Assembly: GCA_025642075.2 (NCBI GenBank)
Contig: JAODUO010000058.1
Coordinates: 545,001 to 609,000 of the forward strand
DNA length: 64,000 nt
Direction of reading: 5' to 3'
From: Ridgeia piscesae
Taxonomy: Eukaryota; Annelida; Polychaeta; Sabellida; Siboglinidae
Positions 52,400 to 64,000 of the stretch are shown one piece after another (positions within the stretch are counted from its first letter, which is position 1; each line of letters starts with the position of its first letter). Position numbers and translations under genes: made by a program. The notes beneath the pieces were generated by a model that did not search any database, was not told the origin of the DNA, and worked only from the letters and a program-made list of their open reading frames with translations.

Positions 52400-55300
52400 T
52401 AAACACACACAGACACAACATACACACAACATACATAGAACTCACAGCAACAATAATAATTAATAATAATGACTTCTTTTGCGCCAATATCCTCGAAGAT
52501 CAAGCTCAGTGGCGCGTCAAAACCAAGGGATTAAGCAAACTCGTAATCATAAAACAATGCATGAGTCGTCAATGGATTTATGTAGAAGCTAGGAGGCTAA
52601 GGAAGATAGGCAGCATTAAAGAGATATGTTTTTAGACGTCGGCGGAATGAAACTATAATATTACCTTCTGATTTAACAATGGCAGGAAGCGAATTCCACA
52701 CACTTGGTGCGGCAACCGAGAAAGCTCGGGTCCCAGCTTTTGTTTTCACCCGAGGATTGTAAAGAGGGTTACTACTGGCTGAGCGTACACACACATACAC
52801 ATAAATACACACACACACACATACAACACACACAACGCATGCACCCACATACATGCACACATATACATGGTCCCTGTGTGTGTGTATGTGAGTGTGTGTG
52901 TACACACTCACATACATACACAGGGACCATCTCAAATCTAATAATGGCCTGACACCAGTTACATGATGCAGGGACCAATTCAGCAAAACTAGTAGCGGTC
53001 TGACACCTGCTACAACACACACACAGGAAACAATTCAAATTCAACATAACTAGTAGGCACCAAGTAAAAAATAATCATGGCCTGACACCTGACTATATGG
53101 ACCATGTTATAACAAACAGCGGGCTGACACTTACTACTCAACCAAACACCCACTCAAAACTAAGCCTGACACATAGCAAAACATGCTCAGACACTTGCAG
53201 AAAAAATATTTAAAAAGCAAAAACCGTAGTTCTGTAGGACCTATGTTTAAATGAGCATGATGATGATTAACCTGGGATATATTTGCCTTGGCCAAACGGT
53301 CACATTATGAAAGCACCCATAACGCTAAGCTTTAACAAACGATAAAGACGTACGTCCGCTAGCGCCCTCCTGAGAGCATCGTCCAGCATCCTGCGCCACA
53401 TTGGGGTGTCCTCCTTCACCATCACATTGTCGTTGTCCTCAGCAAACACCAACTGGACAGTGACCAGTTTCTCTGTTGACCGCAAACGTCACAATTAATT
53501 CACTAACAAAATGTCACAATTAGTTCACCAACAAAATGCCACATTTAGCTAATTTAGCTTTCTTTAGAAGAAAATCACCAGACTTGTTGGGAAATATTTT
53601 TACTTATTTCGCAGTCGATTTTGTATCATCAGACCACTTTCACCAGATGGCGACACTGTTCAATGGTTATCACATATTGGCAACAGATGTTTGATGTTAT
53701 TGAGAGCAATGAAACGACACAGGTAAAATGGCAGCAAACTGACCGAAAGATACAAACAAAATATGCTTCATTATTTCAATATTAGTGCAGTATACTGTAT
53801 AACAATACGTCAGTGCACCAGTATTTTGGAACTGGTATTTCGATTCAGTTAAAATGCTTTTCACACACAAACACCTGGAAACATGATGCTTCTTAAACCC
53901 TGCATCAGTCACAAACCATGAAAAACAACTTGTTGTTTCCAACAAAACTAGAAACAGGGGAAAGGACTTGCTTTTCAGAAACAAGTAATTCTGTAAATAT
54001 TCAATGATTAACACTTCCTACTACCCTGGTAGTCGATGAATGTGAAGAATTTGTTTGAATCAGCAACATTCTAGCTGACAATGTCTGACAGGGTAGATTG
54101 AGACATAGGCACAGGTAGATATTACCTGATAAGCCCCGATCTTGTCAAAAATTTCAGCACACTAGCAGCTAACTCTCACAAAAAAACTAACAAAATATGT
54201 TTAGTGTTCTACTGGCTTAACAAGAAACAAACATATTTGATAAAAGAAACAAACATATTGCGAGTATACCAGTGCTTGACATTAACTCCCAGAATACACT
54301 TGTCCAGTAGGATGAGTACTTATTCATGTTTACAAAATCCTAATTATGTAAAGTAAAATTAGGCCAAGTGGCCCTGAAATCCAATTTTTACAGTAAGTTG
54401 GTAATTATGAATGAAATTTGTTTTGGTGAATCATAGCCACGGCCTATAGTTTCTTCACTGTAATCACCTACCCCGGGTAATTGGCATTTTCTCTGGTTAT
54501 TCACATGAGATGACCAGAATCAGAGCCAACTTGTTTTTGAAAACAGCAGCCAATGATATCATTAATAAAGTGTATGATTTTTCACTCTATATTTGTCTAG
54601 AATATTAAGTTTATATCTTTGTCAATTATCACTTACTTACAGGGACAATACATCTTTAACCATTAGACACCAGTCACATCAATTTAAAGATAATTCTCTG
54701 GTTATTCATACCATATGATCAGAAACACAGCCAAAGTGTTAAAGCAAAGACAGAACTTGTCATCAGTGGTTTTTAGTCAAGATGGAGTTATCTACTCCAT
54801 TCAATCAGCCTAGGGACCAGAATGTAGTTGATCATAATAAAGTATATGATATTTCCATTTTAAAGTCACTCCATTTTAAAGATCATTAAATAAACATCAA
54901 AATAAACCCAACTTGCATTGAAGTGACAACTTAGCTGATGGAATACCAAGTAGCTTTCCAGGCAGGCCTTCGGTAGCATGGGAGTGGGCAGCAACGAATA
55001 CACAATAACCAATTATCTATTATGTTCATACATTGGATGTATGAACTCTTTTGCATACTTTTTAAGTTAGTGGCGTTTTTAAATCTTAAAAACACAACCA
55101 AACCACACATTAGTTTTTTGTTGCATTTTGCAGCCTATTTGTGGGAAACACTGCAACAAGGCAATTATGTAACATTTTAGCGCACATGACAGCCTTCCCC
55201 CCAAGTATTGCTGGGTCACGTGGCTAGTTTTGTTATAATTATTTGCCAATGAACAACCTATGCTCTGACGCAATATACTTGTCAAGTCAGACAAGAACCT

Positions 55301-58300
55301 TGGACATTAAACTTGTCCGATGAGAGCAACTACTTGTCCCAGAGAAGGGGACAGTATTACTGCTAAGGCTGTATAAGACATCCTTGGTGCCAGGGGCTGA
55401 TGAGGCTGATTACATCTGTATCAGCCTTCATCCCACCCTTAGCATATCCCTTTGAACAACTCCTATGTTAATATCAGCCAATGAAATCACCCAAAATTAA
55501 CCCAATGTTTTGGAGGTGAATAGGTCATTATATTAGAATTCCCACCAGTCATGTATCTGTCTTTGAATCGGGGCAGGTATTTGTGTTGTTCCCACGGCTG
55601 ATGCACTAGTGACTGGCAAAGTCAACTAGTATAATTTTACAAGTCACTCCTAAGGTTTACGGAGACGATCAGCCAGGGGCACGGTACAGTAGTGCAGGGT
55701 AACGACCCCGGGCTTGTGAGGGTGATATAAGGGGCTACTGCTGCTGTGGTCACCTACCGTAGACAGGCAGGGTGAATGTCCAGAAGTAGGAGCTGACCCC
55801 ATTGACCGCCTCCACACTGACGCTGTAGTTGCGGGCGGCCGTGTACACGTGTGTCACATGACTCTCCCAGGTCAACAGAGGTTTGAAAGACGGACTCCAC
55901 GTCTAGCACGGCAGTGAGAAACAACAACAACGTATTCATCATCTGGACTCCACGTCTAGCACGGCAGTGAGAAACAACAACAACGTATTCATCATCTGGA
56001 CTCCACGTCTAGCACGGCAGTGAGAAACAACAACAACGTATTCATCATCTGGACTCCACGTCTAGCACGGCAGTGAGAAACAACAACAACGTATTCATCA
56101 TCTGGACTCCACGTCTAGCACGGCAGTGAGAAACAACAACAACGTATTCATCATCTGGACCCTATGGACAGCATAGCAGCGACAAACACAAGAAATAGAA
56201 ACTTGACATCTAGACCCAGTAGACAGCAAAATTAACCAAAGAAATGTAGACTTGCCATCTGGAGCCAGTTTCATAAACCGGTGTAAGTTTATGCGCAACT
56301 ACATGGTCTACTGGTCAACTACAAGGTCTACTGGTCAACTACATGGTCTACTGGTCAACCACATGGTCTACTGGTCAACTACAAGGTCTACTGGTCAACT
56401 ACATGGTCTACTGGTCAACCACATGGTCTACTGGTCAACCACATGGTCTACTGGTCAACTACAAGGTCTACTGGTCAACTACATGGTCTACTGGTCAACC
56501 ACATGGTCTACTGGTCAACTACAAGGTCTACTGGTCAACTACAAGGTCTACTGGTCAACTACATGGTCTACTGGTCAACCACATGGTCTACTTGTCAACT
56601 ACACGGTCTACTGGTCAACTACACGGTCTACTGGTCAACCACATGGTCTACTGGTCAACCACATGGTCTGCTGGTCAACTACACGGTCTACTGGTCAACT
56701 ACACGGTCTACTGGTCATCCACATGGTCTACTGGTCAACCACATGGTCTACTGGTCAACTACATGGTCTACTGGTCAACTACACGGTCTACTGGTCAATA
56801 CACGGTCTACTGGTCAACAACACGGTCTACTGGTCAACTACACGGTCTACTGGTCAACCACACGGTCTACTGGTCAACTACATGGTCTACTGGTCAATAC
56901 ACAGTCTACTGGTCAACAACATGGTCTACTAGTCAACTACACGGTCTACTGGTCAACTACACGGTCTACTGGTCAACTACATGGTCTACTGGTCAATACA
57001 CAGTCTACTGGTCAACTACACGGTCTACTGGTCAACTAAATGGTCTACTGGTCAACTACACGGTCTACTGGTCAACCACATGGTCTACTGGTCAACTACA
57101 TGGTCTACTGGTCAACTACACGGTCTACTGGTCAACCACACGGTCTACTGGTCAACCACACGGTCTACTGGTCAACTACACGGTCTACTGGTCAACTACA
57201 CGGTCTACTGGTCATCCACATGGTCTACTGGTCAACCACATGGTCTACTGGTCAACTACATGGTCTACTGGTCAACTACACGGTCTACTGGTCAATACAC
57301 GGTCTACTGGTCAACTACACGGTCTACTGGTCAACCACACGGTCTACTGGTCAACTACATGGTCTACTGGTCAATACACAGTCTACTGGTCAACTACACG
57401 GTCTACTGGTCAACTAAATTCTATGCAACAACGGTCTTACTGGTCAACTACACGGTCTACTGGTCAACTACACGGTCTACTGGTCAACCACATGGTCTAC
57501 TGGTCAACTACACGGTCTACTGGTCAACCACATGGTCTACTGGTCAACCACACGGTCTACTGGTCAACTACACGGTCTACTGGTCAACTACATGGTCTAC
57601 TGGTCAACTAAACGGTCTACTGGTCAACTACACAGTCTACGGTCAATACACAGTCTACTGGTCAACTACATGGTCTACTGGTCAATACACAGTCTACTGG
57701 TCAACTACACGGTCTACTGGTCAACTAAATGGTCTACTGGTCAACTACACGGTCTACTGGTCAACCGCACGGTCTACTGGTCAACTACACGGTCTACTGG
57801 TCAACTACACAGTCTACTGGTCAACTAAACGGTCTACTGGTCATAGTTCAAAGCAACAAGTCAATGTAGCTTGTTGCCAGTTTCATGACCATTCGTGTAA
57901 CTAAATCGATGTAAAATTGATAATGTAAAGGATAGCCAGTGTAAACATTACAGATAATTACACAGAGAGTGGGCCTGCCAAGAACATCAACGGACCCTCG
58001 GACCATCCCGTAAATCTTTCAACTGGTGCAAAGTAATAACTATTAATTTCATGATGCAGCTACGAGCAACAACGGGGAGACTCGTGAAATGCAACTAGCA
58101 TAACTTTGCAACATTTCAAGCTATCGACGAGTTAGCTCCGGCTACGACATCCTAAATACACTTCATGAAACCAGCCCCTGGACTCTAGACAGCAAAAATA
58201 ATATAAAAAAACATTGACTTGTCATCTGGACTTTGCAAACAGTAAAAATTAACAACAAAACAGTAACTTTTCATCTGGACCCTGCAGACAGCAATGAAAA

Positions 58301-61114
58301 AAAAAAGTGATAATGTAATATAGCTTACATGGTCTTAAAGTTGAACCATTCAAATTCAACAAATATCAAATAATAAGTAAACCAACTATTATATTTAAAC
58401 ACACTCGTGCAGTTGTCATGACAGATCATATACAAGCTATACCACAAAACATGCATTTATGACAAAACAGTCTGATTTTGTACTTTATGTAGCACATGTA
58501 ATAATCAAGCTGACATCCACCGTAATGTCACTGTAAGAGACTATTGTGTCAATCACAGACTTACCTCATCACCAAATGTCCAGATGAAGTGGACATGTCC
58601 CATGCCCATGGCGTCATAGCTGTCTGAGATGATCTCAAGGTCAAATTCGACCTTGCGGTTCACTTGAGCCCCATGAGGTGTCACCACGTACAGACCCCGG
58701 ATCTTATCTGCAAGAGAAAAAGTTAATTCTAACTACCGGGTACACACTGCTAACGAAAAAGGAACAAATTTGTGAAGTTGCTGCCATAGCAACCCCGTGA
58801 CACATTTGCATCTTGTTCTCCTTTGGCATCCTGTCGTCAGGGGGGGGGTTCACTATGGTTACCATAGTCTTTTTTCTTCTTGTCTTTATAATAATAATAA
58901 CAGTTAAATTTCACTCCACTAGAGATTGAAATGGGTACATAAAACATGATGCAAAGTACATTTGTTAAAAATAGATTGAAATAATATTTAAGACATTAGC
59001 ATAAATAAAAATTATAATGTAGAGAATATACAATATGTATCTATAAAACTAATTTAAATAATTTAAGACATTAAAACATATTTTCTGTGATTATTTGACT
59101 AAACTTATTAAAAAATAATAAATAGTTTAAAACATTAAAATAAATAGATCTAAAAAATAAATTAAGGCTTTACAATATTTTACATCTTATCCTCCCTTTC
59201 CCCTCCCTCAACAGCCTCCAACTCCTTCAATCTTTTGTTGTTCTCCCTCCTCCTCCCACTCTTTCCAGATCTCTCTTAACGCAGTCCTCCCTTTGCATTC
59301 TTGGTCTTCCTCGCTTCCTTTTTCCCTCCATTCTCTGGGCACAGATCTCTTTGTCTATGTTTCCTCTCCCATTCTTCCCCCATTTTAACCTACTCTTCTC
59401 CAATTTCTTATATAAAACTTTCCTTCACTCCAACCCCCACTATCAGTTCCTCCATTTTTCTCTTCACTCCCACAATTCTTCTTATCCAGTTGTTTCCGCA
59501 AACCTGTGCATGTCGCATTGTTTCTGTGTTAGTGCCATCGTCTCTTAAGCCCAATGTTTGCACGTAACTTGTTATTTCTTGTGGCACTAACGCCAGACAG
59601 AAGTGTCGAAGATGTCTTAGAGTCTCTTCCAAACTTCGGAAAGACACAAGGCTATGCAAGATGAATGAAACTGTTTCGAATGGGTGACAGGCGGGTATCA
59701 AACAGGCGTCAGCTTGGTGCTGTACAATTTTGGCTTTTGCTCAGAATGGCCAAGGTTGCTTTCTGGCTGTGAACTGTGGTGATATGTCTCACAAGGACAG
59801 TGGGTGACGTTTACAAATGACTCGCTCACCTTCCACCATAAAGGTCAAGGATGTCTTCGCACTGCCCTGTGAGTTTTTTGCAGTGACGGTGACGGTGTGG
59901 AGGCCTCGATTCTCAAACGACTTGGTGAAGTTTCTGGCTTTCTCGAATCCCTTGAAACTCACTTTATCGTTAGTAATCTCCGACGAAAAGTCCCATCGGT
60001 AATTGGTAGATATCTTGGATCCCTGTCGGCAACAGATAAGAGCAATTGTGTTAAACTGGATTAGCATTAACCCGCCATTGTTGCATCACTATCTGAAGAC
60101 TGGACAATGTGTGACATTATGTGACAATATGTGACATTATGTGAGACTAATGGGTCTCACATACTGTGGCACACTGGGTAGTACTCCAGTCTCTGAATTG
60201 TGAGAACACAAGTTTGAATCCTGTGCTGCCATATGAAAGAGTACCTGGTTGTAGACAGTGGTGGATAGTTGTGTATAAACAGCCATCGAGAATTTACGTA
60301 GCCTGTCCCGATTAACAATTTATTACCCATTAGAATATTGTTTTTGATTCTATTGTGGTGGAAACGTTGTAAACAAACCTAAACAAATAAATGCTGAACA
60401 TACAATGGAAAACATCTAGAGTTGCTAGTGCATAAACATAAGCAGTTTTAATGCGAAAACCTGACCACAGAGTGGTCATGCACTGACCGTTTCCTGTGTC
60501 AGATGGAAGACCACAGGCTTCTTGGGGACGGCTGCCTGCTTGCTGGACATGGTCACGTCCAGTCCACCCGGCTTGACCACTGGACACTTGACCGTAGTTG
60601 GGCGGTAAGTCTTCACAAAATCCTTCTTATCCGTAATGCACTTGTCTGCAGCCACCTTGCGGTAACTATGGAAACAAATGTGACGATCTCTAAACAATCA
60701 CATTTGTGTTACCAGGCGAAGTAAGAGACATAAAAAAGCAAACTGAGACAGAAAGAAAATTATCCCGCCGAAATCTGAGCTAACACACGTGACACGAGAA
60801 TGTGTGTTAAGGCCCGTTGCTGATGGGTCGAAACGTCATATCCATCGACAAATGTTTGCTCCAAAGTAAGTCAAATCATACAATAAACCATTCCATAAAC
60901 AATATATTCAATATTGAGACAGAAAGAGACAAACTCTACTGAGCACAATGGTGGAGATGTACGTATGATGACCAATGTCGATTACAACCTTTGTTGCCAT
61001 AAAATGAAAACACTTCATGCACTAGGGTAGGTGGACAAAATCATAACATTGAGAGCGTACCGTCTTAAGTGCATAATAAAACACACTAGGTAAACAGCAG
61101 CTGTTTCTGTAATA

Positions 61115-61175
<61 letters not shown>

Positions 61176-61244
61176 ATAAAAGATGTATGGATGTGTTTAC
61201 TCATAGGACGAAAATAAATAGGTTAAAACATGTTTTGATTATGT

Positions 61245-61301
<57 letters not shown>

Positions 61302-61326
61302 CATACATAGTATTACATACATACAA

Positions 61327-61361
<35 letters not shown>

Positions 61362-61387
61362 TGTACATAAAAATATATATAATATTA

Positions 61388-61429
<42 letters not shown>

Positions 61430-61439
61430 TATATATATA

Positions 61440-61493
<54 letters not shown>

Positions 61494-63409
61494 TATTTGA
61501 TATGTATGACTCTACTAGACACAAACTAGGACAATCAATTGTCAGAATCAACCGAACTGATCATATCTGTATATTTGCTAAGTAATCAAACAATTTTGCT
61601 GACTATGTACCAGGTAATGCATTCGCAAATTCTGTCTGGCCTCAAAAGTTTATCGGTATGACATAAGGCAACCAGATGCAATTTTGGTGTATGAGAAGTC
61701 ACGCCACAATACGAATGAACCCTTATCAAACTGCTGGCAAAGGCAATACTTGAGGAGCTCAAGGGGGTAATTTCGATTTCAATGTAGGCAAACCAGGATG
61801 TGCTGAATACATCAAATTTGCCGAGATGCACATCACCTTACCCTTTCGTCTTGTTGTAAGATTTCCCCTCTGGACAGTTGACGAGGGGAACCGACGCATC
61901 AAACCACTTTGCCGCGACACATTTGGAGCCTTGCTGCTCATAACCGTAGTCACTGAAACACACCAATTGGAGTAGTGAAAAAACAACCACGCCATCTAGT
62001 GAGCTGAGGAAGAAACTTCCTGACGACGACTGCAGATGTCGGTCAAAACATTGGTATTACAAACTTATACTTACACAATGTGAATAAAGTTGATTTTAAA
62101 TCGACGGACAATGACAACTCTGTTCACTGATCAAAATTACAGTCCAGCAACAAACCTGGATACTTGACCAACACTGTCCATCGATGAACTATGGTTGACC
62201 TGCACTCCCTTCTTTATGACTCACTGACCGAAACAGCACCCTTCCTGTTACGCAAGACTGACAACAATCACATGCCTCGAATTATGGCAAACACAGCAAA
62301 ATGTCCAGTCCATTTGCAAAGGCCATCTTTTATGCCACCATAAAAATTATAATCAGTGAAAAATATGCATGTACATAATTATGTATTTTGCAATATAACG
62401 ACAACCTCGAAATAACAAGTTTGATGAAAACGTTATAACCACAATAAAAAAATTATACACAGACTAGTCAGTTCATAGAACTAGAACTACAACTGGTCCG
62501 CAACTGAAGAATCTCACCCTTGTACGAAACCTACCAGACATAGTCATCTTTGGTGCATGTGCATAATGTGGTACTGACAGCTTTCTCGTAATCTTTGCCG
62601 TTGCAGCATTCCGTCATCTGCCTGCGTCTTTTGTAGGTCAATTTCTGACCGAGTATACACTTGCCAGAGACATGCTGTGAAAGACACAAAAACTGGTTGT
62701 AATTACTGTTCTCTCTGTAATTAATTAGTTAATTAATTATGGGTATATCCACCAGCAGGCAAGTCTAAGCATAACTTCTGTTTAGTAAAATCAGAAGGAT
62801 TAAAACAGTTATATAACAGGCCAAGGTTTTTAACTTGCAGAACAAAATAACTAAACTATTAGTTATATACAGTGTAAAATGTGTTACACCAAACGCATAC
62901 ATTTGTAACTGGGATAATTTCACAAACATCCTTATCAAGTTGTTATATATATAAAACTGGCTTTACTTCTTAACAAGGATGTTAGTTATTGATAACTATC
63001 AATATTAGGATTTCCAACAGGGGAATATCACAGAAATAGTCTCCTTTGTAAATTGCAGCAACTTTTCGCAATTTGACAAATCTCTAAGTTTAACAAATGA
63101 TTCTGTGTAATGACGGATTTTTCTATAATGAGTTCAACATTTCAGTGAACTGAGTGAACTGTCTTTGTACAAGGGGCCCCCTTGTACAAAGACAGTTCAC
63201 TCAGTTCACTGAAATGTTGAACTCATTATAGAAAAAAGGATGTGGGGGATAGGTGATCGTATGAGAAGGGTTCTGATGACCATGATCTGACCTGGTCAGT
63301 GGGTGTCCAGTTCTCATAGTCACCAAGTCCACACTGACTGGATAACACAGTCGAGAAGTCCACCTTGATGATGGTCCAACTGGCATTCTTGGCCAGTCGT
63401 CCAAAGATA
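47482..63409 (-). CDS. SorCS-like VPS10-domain sorting receptor, 3' part (12 exons, 548 aa to stop)
   Basis: Type I receptor for intracellular sorting and neurotrophin-type ligands; the N-terminal propeller lies beyond the window. Exons in coding order: 63409-63292, 62674-62535, 61952-61842, 60665-60488, 60022-59830, 58707-58565, 55902-55758, 53472-53354, 51479-51372, 50523-50412, 49993-49882, 47650-47482. All phases agree. The first exon ([20 protein letters not shown]) closes the VPS10 propeller. Exons 2-4 give the 10CC module ([42 protein letters not shown]). Exon 5 is a PKD domain ([22 protein letters not shown]). Exons 6-7 are a second ([27 protein letters not shown]). Then come the membrane-proximal region, a TM helix ([20 protein letters not shown]) and a tail with [15 protein letters not shown] domains after 10CC indicate SorCS rather than sortilin or SorLA. 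Which SorCS cannot be said. Confidence 0.88.
47940..49866. repeat. 20/21-bp minisatellite in the last SorCS intron
   Basis: Units ACATGTTGACACACAGTAGG (20) and ACATGTTGACACACAGTAGT plus G (21) are intermixed with CTGACAC, TAGACAC and TGATAC variants over about 1.9 kb. The array stops about 15 bases from the donor of the exon encoding the TM helix. Three long - strand frames (up to 538 codons, Cys/Val/Ser-rich) are repeat translations. Confidence 0.95.
51484..52137. repeat. 26-bp minisatellite at a SorCS splice acceptor
   Basis: About 25 units built from CACAGGGAACATCTCAAAAC and TAACTA begin a few bases from exon 51479-51372 and fill the 3' end of the upstream intron. On the - strand each unit contains a pyrimidine-rich stretch ending in TTAG. 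It continues into CA-rich sequence up to about 52430. Confidence 0.92.
52150..52430. repeat. (CA)n-rich compound microsatellite
   Basis: ACAC runs with ACATGCATACAC interruptions, broken by one more copy of the 26-bp unit at about 52255-52280. Another CA/TG stretch, including a small inverted (CA)n...(TG)n arrangement, is at 52785-52925. Confidence 0.88.
52590..52790 (-). pseudogene. C-terminal LINE reverse-transcriptase fragment
   Basis: The - strand reads [20 protein letters not shown], then [15 protein letters not shown] and [15 protein letters not shown]. This is the well-known C-terminal signature of CR1/L2/Jockey-like LINE ORF2 ([15 protein letters not shown]...FRRxLKTYLF). Only the last ~65 residues are present. 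It lies in the SorCS intron between exons 53354 and 51479. Confidence 0.85.
53473..55757. other. SorCS-like gene intron without recognised elements
   Basis: 2.3 kb between exons 55902-55758 and 53472-53354. AT-rich; I see no further exon, RNA gene or transposon protein here. Confidence 0.5.
55892..56160. repeat. 53-bp minisatellite containing a SorCS splice acceptor
   Basis: Five units starting at 55892, 55945, 55998, 56051 and 56104 each carry GGACTCCACGTCTAGCACGG. On the - strand this is GTGCTAG followed by ACGTGGAGTCC, the acceptor and first eleven exonic bases of exon 55902-55758. The unit nearest the exon is the real acceptor; the other four are copies in the intron. Confidence 0.93.
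56300..57842. repeat. 20-bp minisatellite in a SorCS intron, about 77 units
   Basis: Unit ACATGGTCTACTGGTCAACT with CATGG/CACGG/CAAGG and CAACT/CAACC/CAATA variants. It lies between exons 58565 and 55902. Long + strand frames (up to 422 codons, Thr/Trp/Ser/Gly-rich) are repeat translations. Confidence 0.95.
59190..59705 (-). pseudogene. LINE reverse-transcriptase C-terminal relic
   Basis: On the - strand [20 protein letters not shown] is followed by [19 protein letters not shown] and GVGVKESFI, and after frame breaks by [20 protein letters not shown]. The order [12 protein letters not shown]...EELxxxVGVKESF...[17 protein letters not shown] is typical of the end of invertebrate LINE ORF2 proteins. 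Frameshifts and stops show decay. It lies in the SorCS intron between exons 59830 and 58707. Confidence 0.7.
60160..60232 (+). mobile_element. tRNA-like sequence (SINE head or tRNA relic)
   Basis: TGTGGCACACTGGGTAGTA resembles a pol III A box with D-loop, and AAGTTTGAATCCTGTGCTGC about 40 bases later resembles a B box/T-loop. Pairing of the ends is partial (GTGGCAC with GTGCTGC), so a working tRNA is unlikely. It fits a tRNA-derived SINE head inside a SorCS intron. Confidence 0.45.
61118..61490. repeat. (TA)n microsatellite cluster
   Basis: Several TA-dinucleotide runs (about 61118-61174, 61247-61300, 61329-61357, 61371-61484) separated by short unique pieces, in a SorCS intron. Frames encode Tyr-Ile repeats only. 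Confidence 0.92.
63118..63236. repeat. Perfect 119-bp palindrome
   Basis: Two 59-base arms, 63118-63176 and 63178-63236, are exact reverse complements around a single unpaired C at 63177. The centre reads TTGTACAAGGGGCCCCCTTG. It sits 56 bases from the SorCS exon 63292-63409, on its intron (donor) side. It may be a real cruciform-forming repeat, the core of a foldback element, or a read-level foldback artefact. Confidence 0.95.
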
Positions 63410-63776
63410 CTGCCACAGAGAGACAGGATAGGAACTGTGAAACATGGTTTAAATCTGAGTCTGTTAATTTTTCAGACTTGTGTAGCACCCACGGATGAAT
63501 TCATTTTAGATGATTGTGTCGGCTAAACATACTAAATTTTCATGTTATTGAAATTCTTAAACCTACCACATATTCTAGTGTATCATATTTTAGTTTTTGC
63601 CTAGACATGTATGTTAATGAAGAACAAAATTCCATCAGTTAGATAAGTGCGACTCAAATCACTTGCCGGGAATTTGCATAAAAAGTATAGACATGTACAA
63701 TCTTCTATTGAGTTAGGACACAAGTATATAGGTATATAGAACACACAGCAATCACGTACAAAATACAGATTTACAT

Positions 63777-64000
63777 TACACACACACACACACACACACA
63801 CACTCGCTCGCTCGCTCACCCACCAATCCACCCACTCACCAATCCACCCACTCACGAATCCACCCACTCACCAATCCACCCACTCACGAATCCACCCACT
63901 CACGAATCCACCCACTCACGAATCCACCCACTCACCAATCCACCCACTCACGAATCCACCCACTCACCAATCCACCCACTCACCAATCCACCCACTCACC
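63777..64000. repeat. (CA)n, (CTCG)n and 16-bp minisatellite at the window edge
   Basis: A CA run and three CTCG units lead into tandem CAATCCACCCACTCAC and CGAATCCACCCACTCA units that continue past the right edge. It is not a telomeric repeat; it lies in the SorCS intron upstream of exon 63409. Confidence 0.9.

Noticed and set aside
56252..57904. Overlapping + strand open frames (up to 422 codons)
   Set aside because: Translations of the 20-bp minisatellite with no non-repeat domain, antisense to the SorCS-like gene, inside its intron.
60160..60232. A functional tRNA gene
   Set aside because: A and B boxes are recognisable, but the acceptor stem pairs poorly and no clear anticodon arm forms; a SINE head or relic is more likely.
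60800..60900. LINE tail-like phrase around GCTGATGGGTCGAAACGTCA
   Set aside because: The wording is common at the ends of LINE-derived repeats, but too little is left to support a feature.

Overview
This is a window from an animal nuclear genome: spliced genes with GT/AG introns, long minisatellites, (TA)n and (CA)n microsatellites, LINE fragments and intron-encoded snoRNAs. Gene content (RPL26, ACADSB, a SorCS-type VPS10 receptor, and a helical protein that looks like a distant CNTF/CLCF1 cytokine) suggests a non-vertebrate bilaterian. The species cannot be named from the sequence. All gene models below were assembled by hand from reading frame, splice consensus and intron phase; no alignment was run.

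Layout. (1) 0.3-9.5 kb, + strand: a four-exon gene for a 269-aa secreted helical protein, with a TATA-like box upstream and AU-rich elements downstream; I read it as an IL-6-superfamily (CNTF/CLCF1-like) cytokine. (2) 9.5-17.3 kb: 3' flank and intergenic DNA, where CpG frequency falls at about 15 kb. (3) 17.3-31.0 kb, - strand: ACADSB, mitochondrial short/branched-chain acyl-CoA dehydrogenase, complete from transit peptide to stop. A ~3.76 kb segment carrying four internal exons is tandemly duplicated; the block is 421 nt of coding sequence, so both copies cannot be spliced in series without a frameshift. (4) 31-32.3 kb: a decayed reverse-transcriptase relic. (5) 32.9-38.6 kb, + strand: RPL26, with a TOP-like start, a foldback element in intron 1 and four tandem SNORD25 (U25)-like box C/D snoRNAs in its last intron. 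(6) 42.0-46.7 kb: a ~4.7 kb array of a 32-bp minisatellite. (7) 47.5-63.4 kb, - strand: the 3' twelve exons of a SorCS-like receptor (end of the VPS10 propeller, 10CC module, two PKD domains, membrane-proximal region, TM helix, acidic cytoplasmic tail); its 5' part lies beyond the right edge.

The genes do not form a pathway. RPL26 and ACADSB are divergent, and the only promoter-like sequence I see between them is at 32.88 kb, so they may share it. A recurring feature is that tandem repeats touch splice junctions and in at least two cases have copied the splice site into every repeat unit. The strongest candidate for something undescribed is the cytokine-like gene; next are the U25 cluster and the frame-breaking ACADSB exon duplication.
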